Numbered from the stretch's first letter, positions 43,377 to 53,902 are shown. The stretch is DNA of 64,000 bases from Peribacillus cavernae (GCF_003989135.1 NZ_RYZZ01000003.1:1-64000); one strand, 5' to 3'. The notes: generated by a model from the sequence alone, not told the origin. Numbers and translations: made by a program.

Positions 43377-44648
43377 ATGAAGAAGAAGAAATGGCTCGGC
43401 ATTGCTATGACAGCTGTTTTGGCAATTGGTTCGCTTGCTGCCTGCTCTAACGACGAGAAAACAACAGGAAGTTCAAGTGGGAAGGGAGATAGCTCCACGA
43501 TAACATTCTGGGCGCCATTCTCAGGTCCTGATGGTCCACGCATGAAATCGATTGTTGAAGACTATAACAAATCACAATCTGAGTATAAGGTTGATTTTCA
43601 AATCGTTCCGCAATCTGATTACTATAAAACTGTCGATCTTTCATTTTCCGGCCAGAAAAACGGACCGGATGTGATGATTATGCACCGTGACCAGCTTCCT
43701 ACCTATGTAGAAAAGAAATTGGTAAAGGATGTTACCGAAACAGCTGAAAAAGCTGGCGTAAAAGAAGAAAATTATGCTGAAACTGCCTGGGAAGGCGGCC
43801 AAATAGATGGTAAACAATACGGGATTCCGTTAGATATCCATCCGCTGGTATTCTATTATAATAAAGATTTGTTCAAGCAAGCGGGGTTGGATCCGGAGAA
43901 GCCGCCTACGAATCGCGAAGAATTCTTGGATGCTGCTAAAAAGCTGACTGACTCCTCCAAGAACCAGTATGGGTTTGTCGTGCCGACATTATGGCCAAAC
44001 CAATTCATTTACCCAACAGTATTGTTCCAAAATGGCGGGGAGTTACTAAAGGATGGCAAGCCAAATTACAACAGTCCTGAAGGCGTTGAAGCGTTAACAT
44101 TCCTTTCGGATTTGGTTAAGAAGGAAAAAGTATCACCTGCAAATGTTCAACAAGATGGAGAAGTTACCCTGTTCCTCCAAGGCAAGAATGCCATGCACCT
44201 GAATGGGCCATGGATGATGGAACAATGGGATAAAGCTAAATTAAACTATGGTGTAGCGCCTGTACCTCAATTAGGGACGAAACAGCAGGCTGTTTATGCA
44301 AACGCACACAACTTTGTTATTCCTGCTTCCGTGAAAGATGAGAAGAAACTGGATGCTACTACTGATTTCTTAAAATATGTAGCGGAAAATACAATGGAGT
44401 GGGCTAAATCAGGTCAGGCTCCTGCATCTAAAGCCGTATACGAAAGCGCTGAGTTCCAAAAGATGAAGCAGCAGCCGCAAGTTGCAAAACAATTTGAGTA
44501 CGCTAAATTCGCTCCAACTGTATCGAACTGGGGCCAGATTTCAGAACCATTATGGCAAGAAGTGAACCTGGCTTTATTAGGAAAGAAAGATCCGCAAAAG
44601 GCGTTGGATGACGCAACGAAGAAAGCGGAACAACTTGCCAATAAGTAA
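43377..44648 (+). CDS. ABC sugar importer, substrate-binding lipoprotein
   Basis: The 423-residue protein starts with a lipoprotein signal (lipobox LAACSN) and is a maltodextrin-type extracellular solute-binding protein: TFWAPFSGPDG, DVMIMHRDQLPTYVEKKLV and a final QKALDDATKKAEQLANK. It captures an oligosaccharide, probably a galactoside given its neighbours. GAGGGGGA precedes the ATG. An intraoperonic hairpin separates it from the permeases. Confidence 0.92.
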   Translation: MKKKKWLGIAMTAVLAIGSLAACSNDEKTTGSSSGKGDSSTITFWAPFSGPDGPRMKSIVEDYNKSQSEYKVDFQIVPQSDYYKTVDLSFSGQKNGPDVMIMHRDQLPTYVEKKLVKDVTETAEKAGVKEENYAETAWEGGQIDGKQYGIPLDIHPLVFYYNKDLFKQAGLDPEKPPTNREEFLDAAKKLTDSSKNQYGFVVPTLWPNQFIYPTVLFQNGGELLKDGKPNYNSPEGVEALTFLSDLVKKEKVSPANVQQDGEVTLFLQGKNAMHLNGPWMMEQWDKAKLNYGVAPVPQLGTKQQAVYANAHNFVIPASVKDEKKLDATTDFLKYVAENTMEWAKSGQAPASKAVYESAEFQKMKQQPQVAKQFEYAKFAPTVSNWGQISEPLWQEVNLALLGKKDPQKALDDATKKAEQLANK

Positions 44649-44661
44649 TATAAACAAGAGG

Positions 44662-44695
44662 GGGCAGGTGAGTATTTTACCTGCCCGTTTCTTTT
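44662..44695 (+). terminator. Intraoperonic terminator/attenuator
   Basis: GGGCAGGT (44662-44669) pairs with ACCTGCCC (44679-44686), followed by GTTTCTTTT. Placed between the binding-protein and permease genes, it probably lets more binding protein than permease be made. Confidence 0.75.
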
Positions 44696-44726
44696 CAGTT
44701 AATAAAAAATGGAAGGGGGAGAGGTA

Positions 44727-45623
44727 ATGAATAAGGCCAATCGGAAGTCCCAGTTAACGTCCAGTTTATTTGTACTTCCGTACTTATTGCTGTTTACCGT
44801 CTTTCTTTTAATTCCTATCATATACGGAATCTGGATGAGTTTGCATAACTGGGACTTATTGTCGCCAGTACATGAGTTTGTTGGATTGAAAAACTATCTA
44901 AATATTTTTGACCCGGCCTCTTATTTAAACAACCTCTTCTTTACCGGGCTAAAAAACACACTGTTATTCGTTGTATTCAGTGTGCCTCTTCTGGTAGTAG
45001 TAGGATTAGGGTTGGCTTTATTAATCAATAGTTTGCCTGCAAGAATAAGAGGATTGTTTCGAACGGTTTACTTTATTCCATATTCTGTCTCTGTTTCAGT
45101 AGTGGCAATCATTTGGTTATGGATCCTGGATACGAACAGCGGCTTGATTAACCAGTACTTGCAAAAGTTCAATCTTCCTGTAATTGCATGGTTGACAGAT
45201 ATGCCTTGGGCCTGGATTTCCCTTGTCATTGCTACTCTTTGGTGGACAATCGGCTTTAATATGATCATTTTTATCAATGCCCTGAATGATGTTTCAGAGG
45301 AACTGTATGAAGCCGGGGCGCTCGACGGTGCATCCCGCTGGCAACGGTTCCGTTTCATTACCCTGCCGAGCATCAAACCGATCATGCTGTTTGTCTTAAT
45401 CACATCGACGATCGCATCCTTTAATATTTACGGCCAGCCTTATCTGATGACTAGAGGCGGGCCTGGAGACTCAACTAAGGTCCTGTTGATGAATATCGTT
45501 GATGAAGCTTTTAAACAAAGGCAATTGGGAAGCGCTGCCGCAATGTCATTATTAATGGCGTTAATGATGATTATCATCTCTGTTATTCAGTTCCGTATTT
45601 CGAATAGAAAGGGTGTGGAGTAG
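44727..45623 (+). CDS. ABC sugar importer, permease 1 (MalF type)
   Basis: The 298-residue inner-membrane permease has six helices and the cytoplasmic coupling motif EAGALDGASRWQRFRFITLPSI (EAA loop). ATG 44727 follows GGGGGAGAGG and is preferred over ATG 44709. No ATPase gene lies here, so a shared MsmX-like ATPase is likely. Confidence 0.92.
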   Translation: MNKANRKSQLTSSLFVLPYLLLFTVFLLIPIIYGIWMSLHNWDLLSPVHEFVGLKNYLNIFDPASYLNNLFFTGLKNTLLFVVFSVPLLVVVGLGLALLINSLPARIRGLFRTVYFIPYSVSVSVVAIIWLWILDTNSGLINQYLQKFNLPVIAWLTDMPWAWISLVIATLWWTIGFNMIIFINALNDVSEELYEAGALDGASRWQRFRFITLPSIKPIMLFVLITSTIASFNIYGQPYLMTRGGPGDSTKVLLMNIVDEAFKQRQLGSAAAMSLLMALMMIIISVIQFRISNRKGVE

Positions 45624-46457
45624 ATGCAAAACAAAGCCTTCAAAACGACCATGGTCATCGTGGCAATTGCAGTGGCATTGGTTTTTTTAATTCCGCTTTT
45701 CTGGATGCTGGCAACTTCTTTTAAAAATGATTTTGAAGCTATCACAGCGGGTATTAAATGGCTGCCGGACACTCCAACACTTGAAAACTATTTATACAGT
45801 CTGGGAGGCACAGAATCGGATGTTCCTGTTCTTAAATGGATGTCCAACTCTCTGTTAGTAGGAATATCGGGAACACTGATTGTTTTGGTTGTTGACACCC
45901 TGGCAGCTTACGGCCTTGCCCGTTTGGATGTTCCATTTAAAAAGACATTGATCAGCATGTTTATTGGCTCTTTGATGATCCCGTGGGTCATTACGTTCCT
46001 TCCGTTATATATGGAATTCAATAAACTGGGACTGTTGGACACGTATGCAGTTTTAATCCTGCCTTATTCGGCGAATGCCTTTGGTGTCTTTCTTCTGTAT
46101 CAATTTTTTAGAGGATTTCCACAGTCGCTTGAAGAAGCCGCTTATCTTGACGGTGCTAATAAATGGCAAGTATTTACTCAGATCGTTCTGCCTTCAGCCC
46201 GTCCACTAATATGGACATTAGCGATTTTTACATTTATGTCGATTTATAATGACTTCCTGTGGCCGCTGGTTACAACAAGCTCGCCAGAAATGAGAACCAT
46301 AACAACAGGAATTGCAATTATGCAGCAAGGTAGCTTCGTGTCCTCGCCGGGAAGGCTGATGGCGCTCACTTCTATTGCAACAATCCCTGCCGTTTTACTA
46401 TTCATCATCGGCCAAAGAGCTCTCATTAAAGGCGTAACGCAATCAGGAATAAAATAA
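45624..46457 (+). CDS. ABC sugar importer, permease 2 (MalG type)
   Basis: The 277-residue permease has six helices and the EAA loop EAAYLDGANKWQVFTQIVLPSA. The start follows the stop of permease 1 directly (TAGATG). With permease 1 it forms the membrane channel. Confidence 0.93.
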   Translation: MQNKAFKTTMVIVAIAVALVFLIPLFWMLATSFKNDFEAITAGIKWLPDTPTLENYLYSLGGTESDVPVLKWMSNSLLVGISGTLIVLVVDTLAAYGLARLDVPFKKTLISMFIGSLMIPWVITFLPLYMEFNKLGLLDTYAVLILPYSANAFGVFLLYQFFRGFPQSLEEAAYLDGANKWQVFTQIVLPSARPLIWTLAIFTFMSIYNDFLWPLVTTSSPEMRTITTGIAIMQQGSFVSSPGRLMALTSIATIPAVLLFIIGQRALIKGVTQSGIK

Positions 46458-46495
46458 TGTTTAGTTTATTGAATGTTAAGGAAGGATTGATAGAT

Positions 46496-48259
46496 ATGGC
46501 TTTACCGCGTAATGAATATCCAAGGCCCCAGTTTGTCCGGAAAGAGTGGGTAAACTTAAACGGCGAGTGGGATTTTGCCTTTGATGATGCAAATCAGGGA
46601 CTGAATAAAAAATGGTACAAGGAGTTTCCAAGCGAAAAAACGATACATGTTCCCTTCGCTTATCAAACAAAGTTAAGTGGTATTCATGATCCATCTTTTC
46701 ATGATATCGTTTGGTATCGTCGTACGATTTCCATTTCCGAACACTGGCAGAAAAAAAGAATAGTCCTGCATTTTGGGGCGGTCGACTACCGGGCGTGGGT
46801 GTATATCAATGGTGAACTGGCAACCTTCCACGAGGGAGGCAATACCCCATTTTCCACTGATATTACTCATCTATTGAACGAGGATATGACTGATAATGAA
46901 TTGGTCTTGCGCGTAGAAGATCCTTCCGAAGATGTTACGATTCCAAGAGGGAAGCAATATTGGCACGAGCAATCCGAGTCCATTTTCTATACAAGAACAA
47001 CTGGGATCTGGCAAACGGTGTGGATGGAACCGTTAGAAGATGCCCATTTTGGAACGATTCGCTGGACCCCCCAGATAGATCGGGGAGACGTTGAGTTGGA
47101 ATTTGATCTTGGGGAAACCTTTGATAAAGATCTTTCAGTAGAAGTGAAGATATCTTTCAATGGAAAGTCGATCGTTTCTGATAGGGCCGATGTCTTTGAA
47201 GCATACAACAAGCGTAGTTATAATCTGCGAAATCGCTTTACTGACCGCAGTAACATCCATGGACCGGGCTGGTATTGGTCTCCTGAACACCCTAATCTGT
47301 TCGATGCAACGTTGACTGTTAGAAGCGGAGACAGAGTGCTCGATCAAGTGGAGACTTATTTTGGGATGAGAAAGGTTTCGATAGAGAATGGCAAGTTTAT
47401 GTTAAATAATATGCCATATTACCAGAAGCTCGTCCTTGACCAGGGATATTTTCCCGAGGGACTGCTTACTGCTCCATCTGATGAGGATTTGAAAAAGGAT
47501 ATTGAGCTAGCCAAAGAAATGGGCTTCAATGGAGCCCGAAAGCACCAAAAGGTAGAAGATCCCCGTTTCTTGTATTGGGCCGATAAGCTTGGATTTTTGG
47601 TGTGGGGAGAAATGGCGAATACATCCGAATATAGTGAAGATGCCGCTCGCAGGCTGGCAACGGAGTGGTTTGATGTTGTCAAACGAGATTACAGCCACCC
47701 TTCCATTATAGTCTGGCTCCCTCTTAATGAGAGCTGGGGAGTCTCCAGAGTAGCATTTGACAAACAACAACAAGCCCATGCCACATCGATGTACTGGCAG
47801 ACCAAATCAATTGATGTGACCCGGCCGGTTCTTTCCAATGACGGCTGGGAGCACACGATCTCCGATATTTGCGGGATTCATAACTATCAAAGTGCACAAG
47901 AAATGGAAACAGCCTATCAAACTATTGAAAGCGCGATTTCAACGACCCCGGCCAATCGCTTAATTTATGCTCAGGGCTTTTCATATCAGGGAGAGCCGAT
48001 TCTTATTACCGAATACGGGGGAATAGCTTATAAGAAAGATGAAAACGAAGGTTGGGGCTATTCTGCCGTTCAATCTGCCGATGACTTAGTGGAAGAGTAT
48101 CGAAAAGTGACTGAAGCTTTGATTTCTAGTCCGATTATTCAAGGCTTTTGCTATACACAATTAACGGATGTAGAACAAGAGATTAATGGACTTCTAACAT
48201 ATGACCGCAAGCCGAAATGTGACCTAAATAAAATCAAAATGATAAATGATCAAAGGTAA
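46496..48259 (+). CDS. Family 2 glycoside hydrolase (beta-galactosidase-like)
   Basis: The 587-residue enzyme has a jelly-roll sugar-binding domain, an Ig-like domain and a TIM barrel, with no secretion signal. The acid/base Glu412 lies in WLPLNESWG and the nucleophile Glu506 in ILITEYGG, both as in GH2 enzymes. It should cleave beta-galactosides or related sugars in the cytosol after import. At 587 residues it is short for a LacZ-type enzyme, nearer to GH2 glucuronidase-like proteins, so exact specificity is open. ATG 46496 follows AAGGAAGG; ATG 46457 is an in-frame alternative. Confidence 0.9.
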   Translation: MALPRNEYPRPQFVRKEWVNLNGEWDFAFDDANQGLNKKWYKEFPSEKTIHVPFAYQTKLSGIHDPSFHDIVWYRRTISISEHWQKKRIVLHFGAVDYRAWVYINGELATFHEGGNTPFSTDITHLLNEDMTDNELVLRVEDPSEDVTIPRGKQYWHEQSESIFYTRTTGIWQTVWMEPLEDAHFGTIRWTPQIDRGDVELEFDLGETFDKDLSVEVKISFNGKSIVSDRADVFEAYNKRSYNLRNRFTDRSNIHGPGWYWSPEHPNLFDATLTVRSGDRVLDQVETYFGMRKVSIENGKFMLNNMPYYQKLVLDQGYFPEGLLTAPSDEDLKKDIELAKEMGFNGARKHQKVEDPRFLYWADKLGFLVWGEMANTSEYSEDAARRLATEWFDVVKRDYSHPSIIVWLPLNESWGVSRVAFDKQQQAHATSMYWQTKSIDVTRPVLSNDGWEHTISDICGIHNYQSAQEMETAYQTIESAISTTPANRLIYAQGFSYQGEPILITEYGGIAYKKDENEGWGYSAVQSADDLVEEYRKVTEALISSPIIQGFCYTQLTDVEQEINGLLTYDRKPKCDLNKIKMINDQR

Positions 48260-48270
48260 TCGATAGAAGG

Positions 48271-48311
48271 AAAAAAGCCCTCATACCCATACACTGGGAT
48301 AAGGGCTTTTT
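48271..48311 (+). terminator. Terminator of the ABC-GH2 operon
   Basis: AAAAAAGCCCT pairs with AGGGCTTTTTT and inner CCC/GGG pairs extend the stem. Confidence 0.9.
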
Positions 48312-48479
48312 TCGTGTAGAGACGGGGTCTATGTTTATTTTTACATTATGACGCCTGTTAAAAGCATTTTGCTGGCTTATGGGAGTGACAGGCAGCTACT
48401 AATGCATGATAATTCAAAGGGTCGATTCTTTGAAAACCATATCTGTCAACGAACGTATAGTTCTCTATACATACATAAA

Positions 48480-48514
48480 AAAACAGTGAAAAGTACTTTC
48501 CACCGTTTTTTACC
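48480..48514 (-). terminator. Imperfect terminator of the ROK gene
   Basis: On the minus strand AACGGTGGAAAG pairs imperfectly with CTTTTCACTGTT, followed by T's. It lies just past the ROK stop. Confidence 0.5.
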
Positions 48515-48523
48515 GGGGAATTG

Positions 48524-49741
48524 TTATTTGTTTCCTCTGGTTGAGAACAACTCGACAAGAATTAAGGCCACGGCTCCTACAGCGGTTGCATCGTCCCCGA
48601 ATTTGGAAACCATGATTTCGGTTTCTTTGGAGAATTTTGTGAGTGCTCTTTGCTCAATGGTTTGTGTAATATGGTTAAGGATAAGTTCCTGTGCATTGGA
48701 AACACCGCCTCCAATGATGATTCGCTTTGGATTAATCGTATGAATAAGATTGGTAATCCCAATCCCTAAATAGCGGCCTGCCTCTGCCAGGACTGACTGG
48801 CAAAGGGAATCGCCTTTTAAGGCTGCTTCATAGATTAATTCCCCGGTGATGTTGTCAAGGTTATTTCCCGCCATCGATGACAGAAGGCCTGATCGCCCTA
48901 AACGTATTTCTTTTTTTGCGTTTTCGACGATTGCTGGACCAGAGGCGAAAGTTTGCAGGCATCCATAGTTGCCGCATGTGCATTTGGGTCCATTAATATC
49001 AATGGTCATGTGGCCAATTTCCCCGCTTATAAAATGATGGCCATGAAGGATTTTTCCATCCATTACTATGCCCGCACCAATTCCGCGCCCAACATTAATG
49101 CAGACTAAACTATCTATGCCAGAGCCGTTTCCAAACCACATTTCTCCTAGACTCATGGCCCGTGCATCGTTTTCTACTTTGACAATCATTTTAAACTCAT
49201 TTTCTAATGCTTCTTTAATGGGTATGTTCTGTAGATTCAAGTTTGGAGCAAAAACCGACATTCCCTTTTCTACATCGACAATTCCATGCATTCCGACTCC
49301 AATGCCGATAACTTCCTCTACATCTGTACTTTCCTTAATTGAATGGATTGCATCTATCATTAACGAAAGAAGGCTTTCTTTTGTAGTGTCTTCAGGCATA
49401 GGGAAGATTTCTTTTTTTAGAATTTGGCCATGGATATTTGTCAGGATGATTTTTAAATCATGTGAGCCGATGTCAAGGCCAATTACATGAATCATCTTGC
49501 TGTTTAATGTAAGCATTGTAGGTTTTCGGCCGCCCCGGGATTCTCCTAAATCACGTTCAATGACGATCTCGGCTTTCAACAGTTCCTTTACTAGATTACT
49601 TACCGTAGGCGGGGTAAGCTTGGTCAGTTTAGCAATTTCAGCCCTTGATATGGAGCCCTTTTCTCGGATAATATTTAAAATAACCGATCTATTTAGTGAT
49701 TTCATTAACTGGAAGCTTCCAGTCAGCATTTTTTTGCTCAT
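48524..49741 (-). CDS. ROK-family repressor (XylR/NagC type)
   Basis: The 405-residue regulator has an N-terminal winged helix (SRAEIAKLTKLTPPTVSNLVKELL) and a C-terminal sugar-kinase-like ROK domain with the zinc motif CTCGNYGCLQTF and GLDIGSHDLK. Such proteins bind a sugar and release their operator. It probably controls galT and ABC units through the shared AT-rich palindromes at 37896 and 43319. A related AT-rich sequence lies upstream of its own start (49779-49795). Confidence 0.9.
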   Translation of the reverse strand: MSKKMLTGSFQLMKSLNRSVILNIIREKGSISRAEIAKLTKLTPPTVSNLVKELLKAEIVIERDLGESRGGRKPTMLTLNSKMIHVIGLDIGSHDLKIILTNIHGQILKKEIFPMPEDTTKESLLSLMIDAIHSIKESTDVEEVIGIGVGMHGIVDVEKGMSVFAPNLNLQNIPIKEALENEFKMIVKVENDARAMSLGEMWFGNGSGIDSLVCINVGRGIGAGIVMDGKILHGHHFISGEIGHMTIDINGPKCTCGNYGCLQTFASGPAIVENAKKEIRLGRSGLLSSMAGNNLDNITGELIYEAALKGDSLCQSVLAEAGRYLGIGITNLIHTINPKRIIIGGGVSNAQELILNHITQTIEQRALTKFSKETEIMVSKFGDDATAVGAVALILVELFSTRGNK

Positions 49742-49778
49742 ATGTTCGTTTCCTCCGACACTCCCGGATTAAGTTACT

Positions 49779-49795
49779 AAATTAAATTTAATTAT
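49779..49795 (-). promoter_or_regulatory. AT-rich site upstream of the ROK gene
   Basis: AATTAAATTTAATTATA is related to, but offset from, the galT and ABC operators. It may be the autoregulatory site, but its low complexity makes chance similarity likely. The region 49800-50004 shows no gene. Confidence 0.35.
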
Positions 49796-50004
49796 AAACT
49801 ATTTTCTTGAGGAACAAAACCATATCCCTGGAAAAATGCGTAAATCTAAAAGAGGGAAACAAGGCAAAAAGTTGTCAAAACTATAGGAACTGGTCGATAA
49901 CATTTATCCAAAGCCCTGTCTTTCAACGAACCTATCTTTATCTCAGTAAGAGTCTGGAGCGGATACGCGAGAAAGGTGCGGTTATCGAAACGGTATATAA
50001 ATAA

Positions 50005-50055
50005 AAAAGAAATCTTTCATCCTCCTGGAATCCCCTGAGGTGAAGACTTCTTTTC
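50005..50055 (-). terminator. Terminator of the SH3-amidase gene
   Basis: A long imperfect hairpin (GAAATCTTTCATCCTC with GAGGTGAAGACTTC) is flanked by A/T runs. Confidence 0.75.
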
Positions 50056-50063
50056 TACTTCTA

Positions 50064-51362
50064 TTAATTAAAATACTTATTCAACCCATTGAAAATTCCT
50101 CTTGCCGCTTTTTGCTGATAAGCTGTAGTGGCAATAACTTTTTCTTCATTAGGGTTTGAAATAAAGCCAAGCTCCACAAGAACGGAAGGCATTTTGTTGT
50201 ATTTTACGACGTAAAATCCTGCTGTTTTAACTCCCCGGTCCCTCATTCCGGTTTGCTTAACTACTTCAGTCTGGATACATTTTGCAAGTTCTGTTTCGTT
50301 TCCGTATTTTGTATCGTAGTAAGTTTCAACACCAGTTGCGTTTCCACCGGAATTGTAATGAATACTAATAAACACGTCTGCCTTATATTTATGGCTGATT
50401 TCTATACGATCATCAAGGTCTAATTTTCTGCCTTCATTAGAGACACGGGTCATAACTACTCTTGCACCCGCGCTTCCTAATAAGGTCTTTAGTTCATTGG
50501 CAGTTGCCAAATTGATAGCTTTTTCTGTTGTTTTATATTTTCCCACGGCACCAGCATCAGAGCCGCCGTGGCCGGGATCAATTACAATCACTTTGTCTTT
50601 TACGCCGTTTGGCAATTCAGTTTCAACAGGTTTAGCCGGAACTTTCGAAGTAAGATAGCTCAGGGAAGCCCAGCCTGTTTTTCCTGAAGCAGTCTTTACC
50701 TTGCCCCAAGTCCCTTTCTTTTCGAATAAAGAGACAGCTCCGCTTTTCTTCACGGACGTAATTGAACTTGAGCTAGTCGATGGTTCTTTGCGAATATACA
50801 AGGAACTCGCAGTCACATAATACGTAACGGTTGTTGTAAGAGCAGGTTTGGCAGGTGCTGCCGTTTCAGCTGTAGCTTTTTTGTTTGCTATGTATTTATT
50901 CGACACCCATCCCGTTTTCTTTTTGGACGGTACATACACTTTATACCAGCTGCTCACTGTGGATTGGATGGTCACCAATGTCCCTCTAGACAACAGTGCG
51001 AGGGATTTGGCGCTGGTAGAAGCTGACTGTCGCAAGTTTAAGTTGCTGCCTGTAACATACCCGCTTTTTGCCGCTGTTTGCAGCGTAATCAGCGTTATAT
51101 ATTTCGATGACACCCACCCGGATTTCTTTCCGAAAGGTACTTTCGTCCATCCTCCTTGCTGCTGGATGATTGTCACAACCTGGCCTTTCTTGAGATTCCC
51201 AATGGCCTTCGACGATGTCGCCGGCTTCTCACGAATGTTGAGAGAGGTTGCATTTACTTTTGCATGCGTAGCTGCCAAAACTTGATCAGCAGGTGCAAAG
51301 AAAGTAAATAGGAAGATTACTAGCCATGCAGCCGCCAATAGAGTTCCAATTCTTCTTGTCAT
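50064..51362 (-). CDS. Secreted N-acetylmuramoyl-L-alanine amidase with three SH3b domains
   Basis: The 432-residue hydrolase has a signal peptide (MTRRIGTLLAAAWLVIFLFTFF, ending PADQVLA), three SH3b cell-wall-binding repeats (each with an LNIREKPATSS- or LYIRKEPSTSS-like core and a GWVS/GWAS end), and a C-terminal Amidase_3 domain with zinc ligands in VIDPGHGGSDAG, its Glu in TEKAINL and SIHYNS. It cuts the amide bond between MurNAc and the peptide. ATG 51362 follows GGAAAGGCGG. Confidence 0.93.
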   Translation of the reverse strand: MTRRIGTLLAAAWLVIFLFTFFAPADQVLAATHAKVNATSLNIREKPATSSKAIGNLKKGQVVTIIQQQGGWTKVPFGKKSGWVSSKYITLITLQTAAKSGYVTGSNLNLRQSASTSAKSLALLSRGTLVTIQSTVSSWYKVYVPSKKKTGWVSNKYIANKKATAETAAPAKPALTTTVTYYVTASSLYIRKEPSTSSSSITSVKKSGAVSLFEKKGTWGKVKTASGKTGWASLSYLTSKVPAKPVETELPNGVKDKVIVIDPGHGGSDAGAVGKYKTTEKAINLATANELKTLLGSAGARVVMTRVSNEGRKLDLDDRIEISHKYKADVFISIHYNSGGNATGVETYYDTKYGNETELAKCIQTEVVKQTGMRDRGVKTAGFYVVKYNKMPSVLVELGFISNPNEEKVIATTAYQQKAARGIFNGLNKYFN

Positions 51363-51771
51363 GCTGTGCCGCCTTTCCTTTGAATTTTTCCTCAATTCCC
51401 AAGTGCCAACATCAATCGCCTTACCCATAACCCGAAAATTGACACGGTAACCAAAGAGTCCGGATAAATCTAGAAAATAAGCCATTTTTCGCAATGGAAA
51501 TTTCTATAACTTATCAATATCTTTAGTCTTGCTTTTTTTACAACTTTATCCTTAAGTCATATGAAATATCGGCAAATCTGTGAAATAGTTTAAGGGTTTC
51601 ATAGAAATTTAGGGATACTTTACTATGTGTGTAAAACCATATTTTTTGACGAAAATTGTCTGGGTTCTTTTCTGTGCTGTAAGGTTTTTGTCAAAAAAGG
51701 AATTTTTTCTTACATATGGGGAAAAGTATTAAGTGTATTTCCATAGCGATAAAAGACGAGGAGGAAACAAA

Positions 51772-53379
51772 GTGGAAAAAGACCATTCAGCCAGCAATCA
51801 AAAAAAATCTGAATTTGAGTCTGATGAAACACTGACAAATCGACAGGGCCATCCCGTCACAAATAACCAGAATATGAGAACGGTAGGCAACAGAGGACCC
51901 GCAACCCTTGAGAATTATGATTTTATCGAGAAAATCAGCCATTTCGACCGGGAAAGAATTCCTGAGCGTGTCGTTCACGGCAGAGGGGCAGGGGCACATG
52001 GGTATTTTGAAGCTTATGGCAAAGTAGGTGAAGAGCACCCTTCGAAATATACCCGGGCTAAGCTTTTTCAGGAGGAAGGTAAGCAAACGCCATTATTCGT
52101 CCGTTTTTCAACGGTCATTCATGGAACCCATTCACCGGAGACATTGCGTGACCCACGCGGCTTTGCTGTGAAATTTTATACAGAAGACGGGAATTGGGAT
52201 CTGGTAGGAAACAATCTGAAAATTTTCTTTATTCGTGATGCGATTAAGTTTCCAGACTTCATTCATGCCTTTAAGCCGGATCCTGTGACAAACCTCCAGG
52301 ATGGTGAAAGGCAATTTGATTTTATCTCCAATTACCCTGAAGCGATGCATATGATCACCTTCCTGTTCTCGCCGTGGGGCATCCCAGCCAATTACCGGCA
52401 AATGCAAGGATCGGGAGTAAATACGTACCGGTGGGTCAATGAAGAAGGAAAAGCGGTTCTTGTAAAATATCACTGGGAGCCGAAGCAAGGCATTAAAAAC
52501 TTGACCCAGAAGGAAGCTGCAGAAATCCAGGCGAAAAACTTCAACCATGCAACCCAGGATTTATATGAAGCGATTGAAAAAGGAGATTACCCGGAATGGG
52601 AGCTGTTCGTACAAATTATGAGTGACGAAGAGCATCCGGAATTAGACTTTGACCCGCTTGATGATACCAAGCTATGGCCGGAGAATCAGTTTCCGTGGCT
52701 TCCTGTCGGGAAAATGGTGCTCAATAGAAACCCGAAAGATTATTTCAGCGAAGTAGAGCAAGTAGCTTTCGGTACGGGAGTACTTGTAGATGGAATGGAT
52801 TTTTCGGATGACAAGATGCTCCAGGGCAGGACATTTTCTTATTCCGATACCCAGCGTTACAGAGTTGGTCCTAATTACTTGCAGCTGCCGATCAACTCGC
52901 CGAAGAAGCGTGTGGCAACGAATCAGCGCGGCGGCCAGATGCAATATAAAGTGGATATTGGAGAAAACCAGAATCCGCATATCAACTATGAGCCTTCTAC
53001 CATTGGCGGCTTGAAGGAAGCAGAACAGGGAGGCAAGGAGCACACGCCTCATGTAGAAGGAAGCATTGTCCGCGAGAGTATTGACCGCCAAAACAACTTC
53101 AAACAGGCCGGGGACACTTACAATCATTTTGAAGGTTGGGAAAAGGATGAATTGATAGTAAACCTCGTGAATACACTGGCTCCATGTGACGAGAGAATAC
53201 AAACAAAGATGGTGGAAATGTTTAAACAATGCGATCCCGACTACGGAAGAAGAGTGGAAGAAGGATTGAAACATGCTGATTCATCGAATACTTCCAGCCG
53301 GGAACCTATGGGTGCAGAAGGAGCAGAAGACGCACCGAGGAAAGCAGAGGAAAAAGGCCATTCCCAGGATCCTTATTAA
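51772..53379 (+). CDS. Clade-type small-subunit heme catalase
   Basis: The 535-residue catalase destroys hydrogen peroxide. Signature segments include [22 protein letters not shown] with the catalytic His, [38 protein letters not shown], and the heme-ligand Tyr region [20 protein letters not shown] 51772 behind GAGGAGG is the start. No clear PerR or sigma-B site was found in 51363-51771, which holds no other gene. Confidence 0.95.
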   Translation: MEKDHSASNQKKSEFESDETLTNRQGHPVTNNQNMRTVGNRGPATLENYDFIEKISHFDRERIPERVVHGRGAGAHGYFEAYGKVGEEHPSKYTRAKLFQEEGKQTPLFVRFSTVIHGTHSPETLRDPRGFAVKFYTEDGNWDLVGNNLKIFFIRDAIKFPDFIHAFKPDPVTNLQDGERQFDFISNYPEAMHMITFLFSPWGIPANYRQMQGSGVNTYRWVNEEGKAVLVKYHWEPKQGIKNLTQKEAAEIQAKNFNHATQDLYEAIEKGDYPEWELFVQIMSDEEHPELDFDPLDDTKLWPENQFPWLPVGKMVLNRNPKDYFSEVEQVAFGTGVLVDGMDFSDDKMLQGRTFSYSDTQRYRVGPNYLQLPINSPKKRVATNQRGGQMQYKVDIGENQNPHINYEPSTIGGLKEAEQGGKEHTPHVEGSIVRESIDRQNNFKQAGDTYNHFEGWEKDELIVNLVNTLAPCDERIQTKMVEMFKQCDPDYGRRVEEGLKHADSSNTSSREPMGAEGAEDAPRKAEEKGHSQDPY

Positions 53380-53402
53380 TATTTTATAAGTTGAATATTA
53401 TG

Positions 53403-53443
53403 AAAAAGCCCCTGGTAACTTGCTTATGTGCCAGGGGTTTTAG
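53403..53443 (+). terminator. Terminator after the catalase gene
   Basis: AAGCCCCTGG/CCAGGGGTTTT is a strong hairpin ending the catalase transcript. Confidence 0.9.
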
Positions 53444-53599
53444 TTTTCAAATAGGTTGTTACTGTTCAGGAAGTTAACTATTATATATGCTCTTCAGCTT
53501 ATTAATGGCAAAATTAGCAATAATCATTTAAACTAAAGATACCTGCCCTTAAATAATGAATTCGCGGCATTTATAGGCTCTCTGAAAGGGGAAGGGAAA

Positions 53600-53830
53600 A
53601 TGATTAAATTATTGTCCGCACTTATACTTCCGGCTTTGCTCGTTATGCTGTTTGCAAGAGTGACCTATAACCGCGTTGTCGGTCTTGTCTTAACTGTTGC
53701 TTTGATTGCAGCTTCTGCTTATAAGGGCTATACCCACACTTGGTGGCTTATTATCATAGATGCATTTTCATTAACGGTTGGCTTTTGGTTATCTGCAAAA
53801 TTGAGTAAAAATGCGTCCCGAAGCGCCTAA
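53600..53830 (+). CDS. csbA: CsbA-like membrane protein
   Basis: The 76-residue protein has three short hydrophobic segments (LLSALILPALLVMLFARVTYNRVVGLVLTVALIAAS...YKGYTHTWW...). It matches CsbA (DUF2198), a stress-linked membrane protein that also precedes uvrB in B. subtilis. The function is unknown. AAAGGGGAAGG precedes the ATG. No clear sigma-B promoter was found. A terminator follows. Confidence 0.85.
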   Translation: MIKLLSALILPALLVMLFARVTYNRVVGLVLTVALIAASAYKGYTHTWWLIIIDAFSLTVGFWLSAKLSKNASRSA

Positions 53831-53846
53831 AGAGGTGCTTTTTTTA
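53820..53846 (+). terminator. Terminator after csbA
   Basis: AAGCGCCT pairs with AGGTGCTT across a 4-nt loop, followed by T's, right over the csbA stop. Confidence 0.75.
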
Positions 53847-53888
53847 ATGCCTGTTGATGCAAAAAGATATCAATGCTGATAAATTTCG

Positions 53889-53902
53889 CGAATAAACGTT
53901 CG
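53889..53902 (+). promoter_or_regulatory. LexA (SOS) box upstream of uvrB
   Basis: CGAATAAACGTTCG differs at one base from the Bacillus LexA consensus CGAACnnnnGTTCG. It lies about 35 nt before a possible TAGAAT -10 (53935-53940). It fits DNA-damage induction of uvrBA. Confidence 0.75.

Noticed and set aside
48348-48743. Plus-strand ORF
   Set aside because: It overlaps the ROK 3' end and its terminator and shows no family features.
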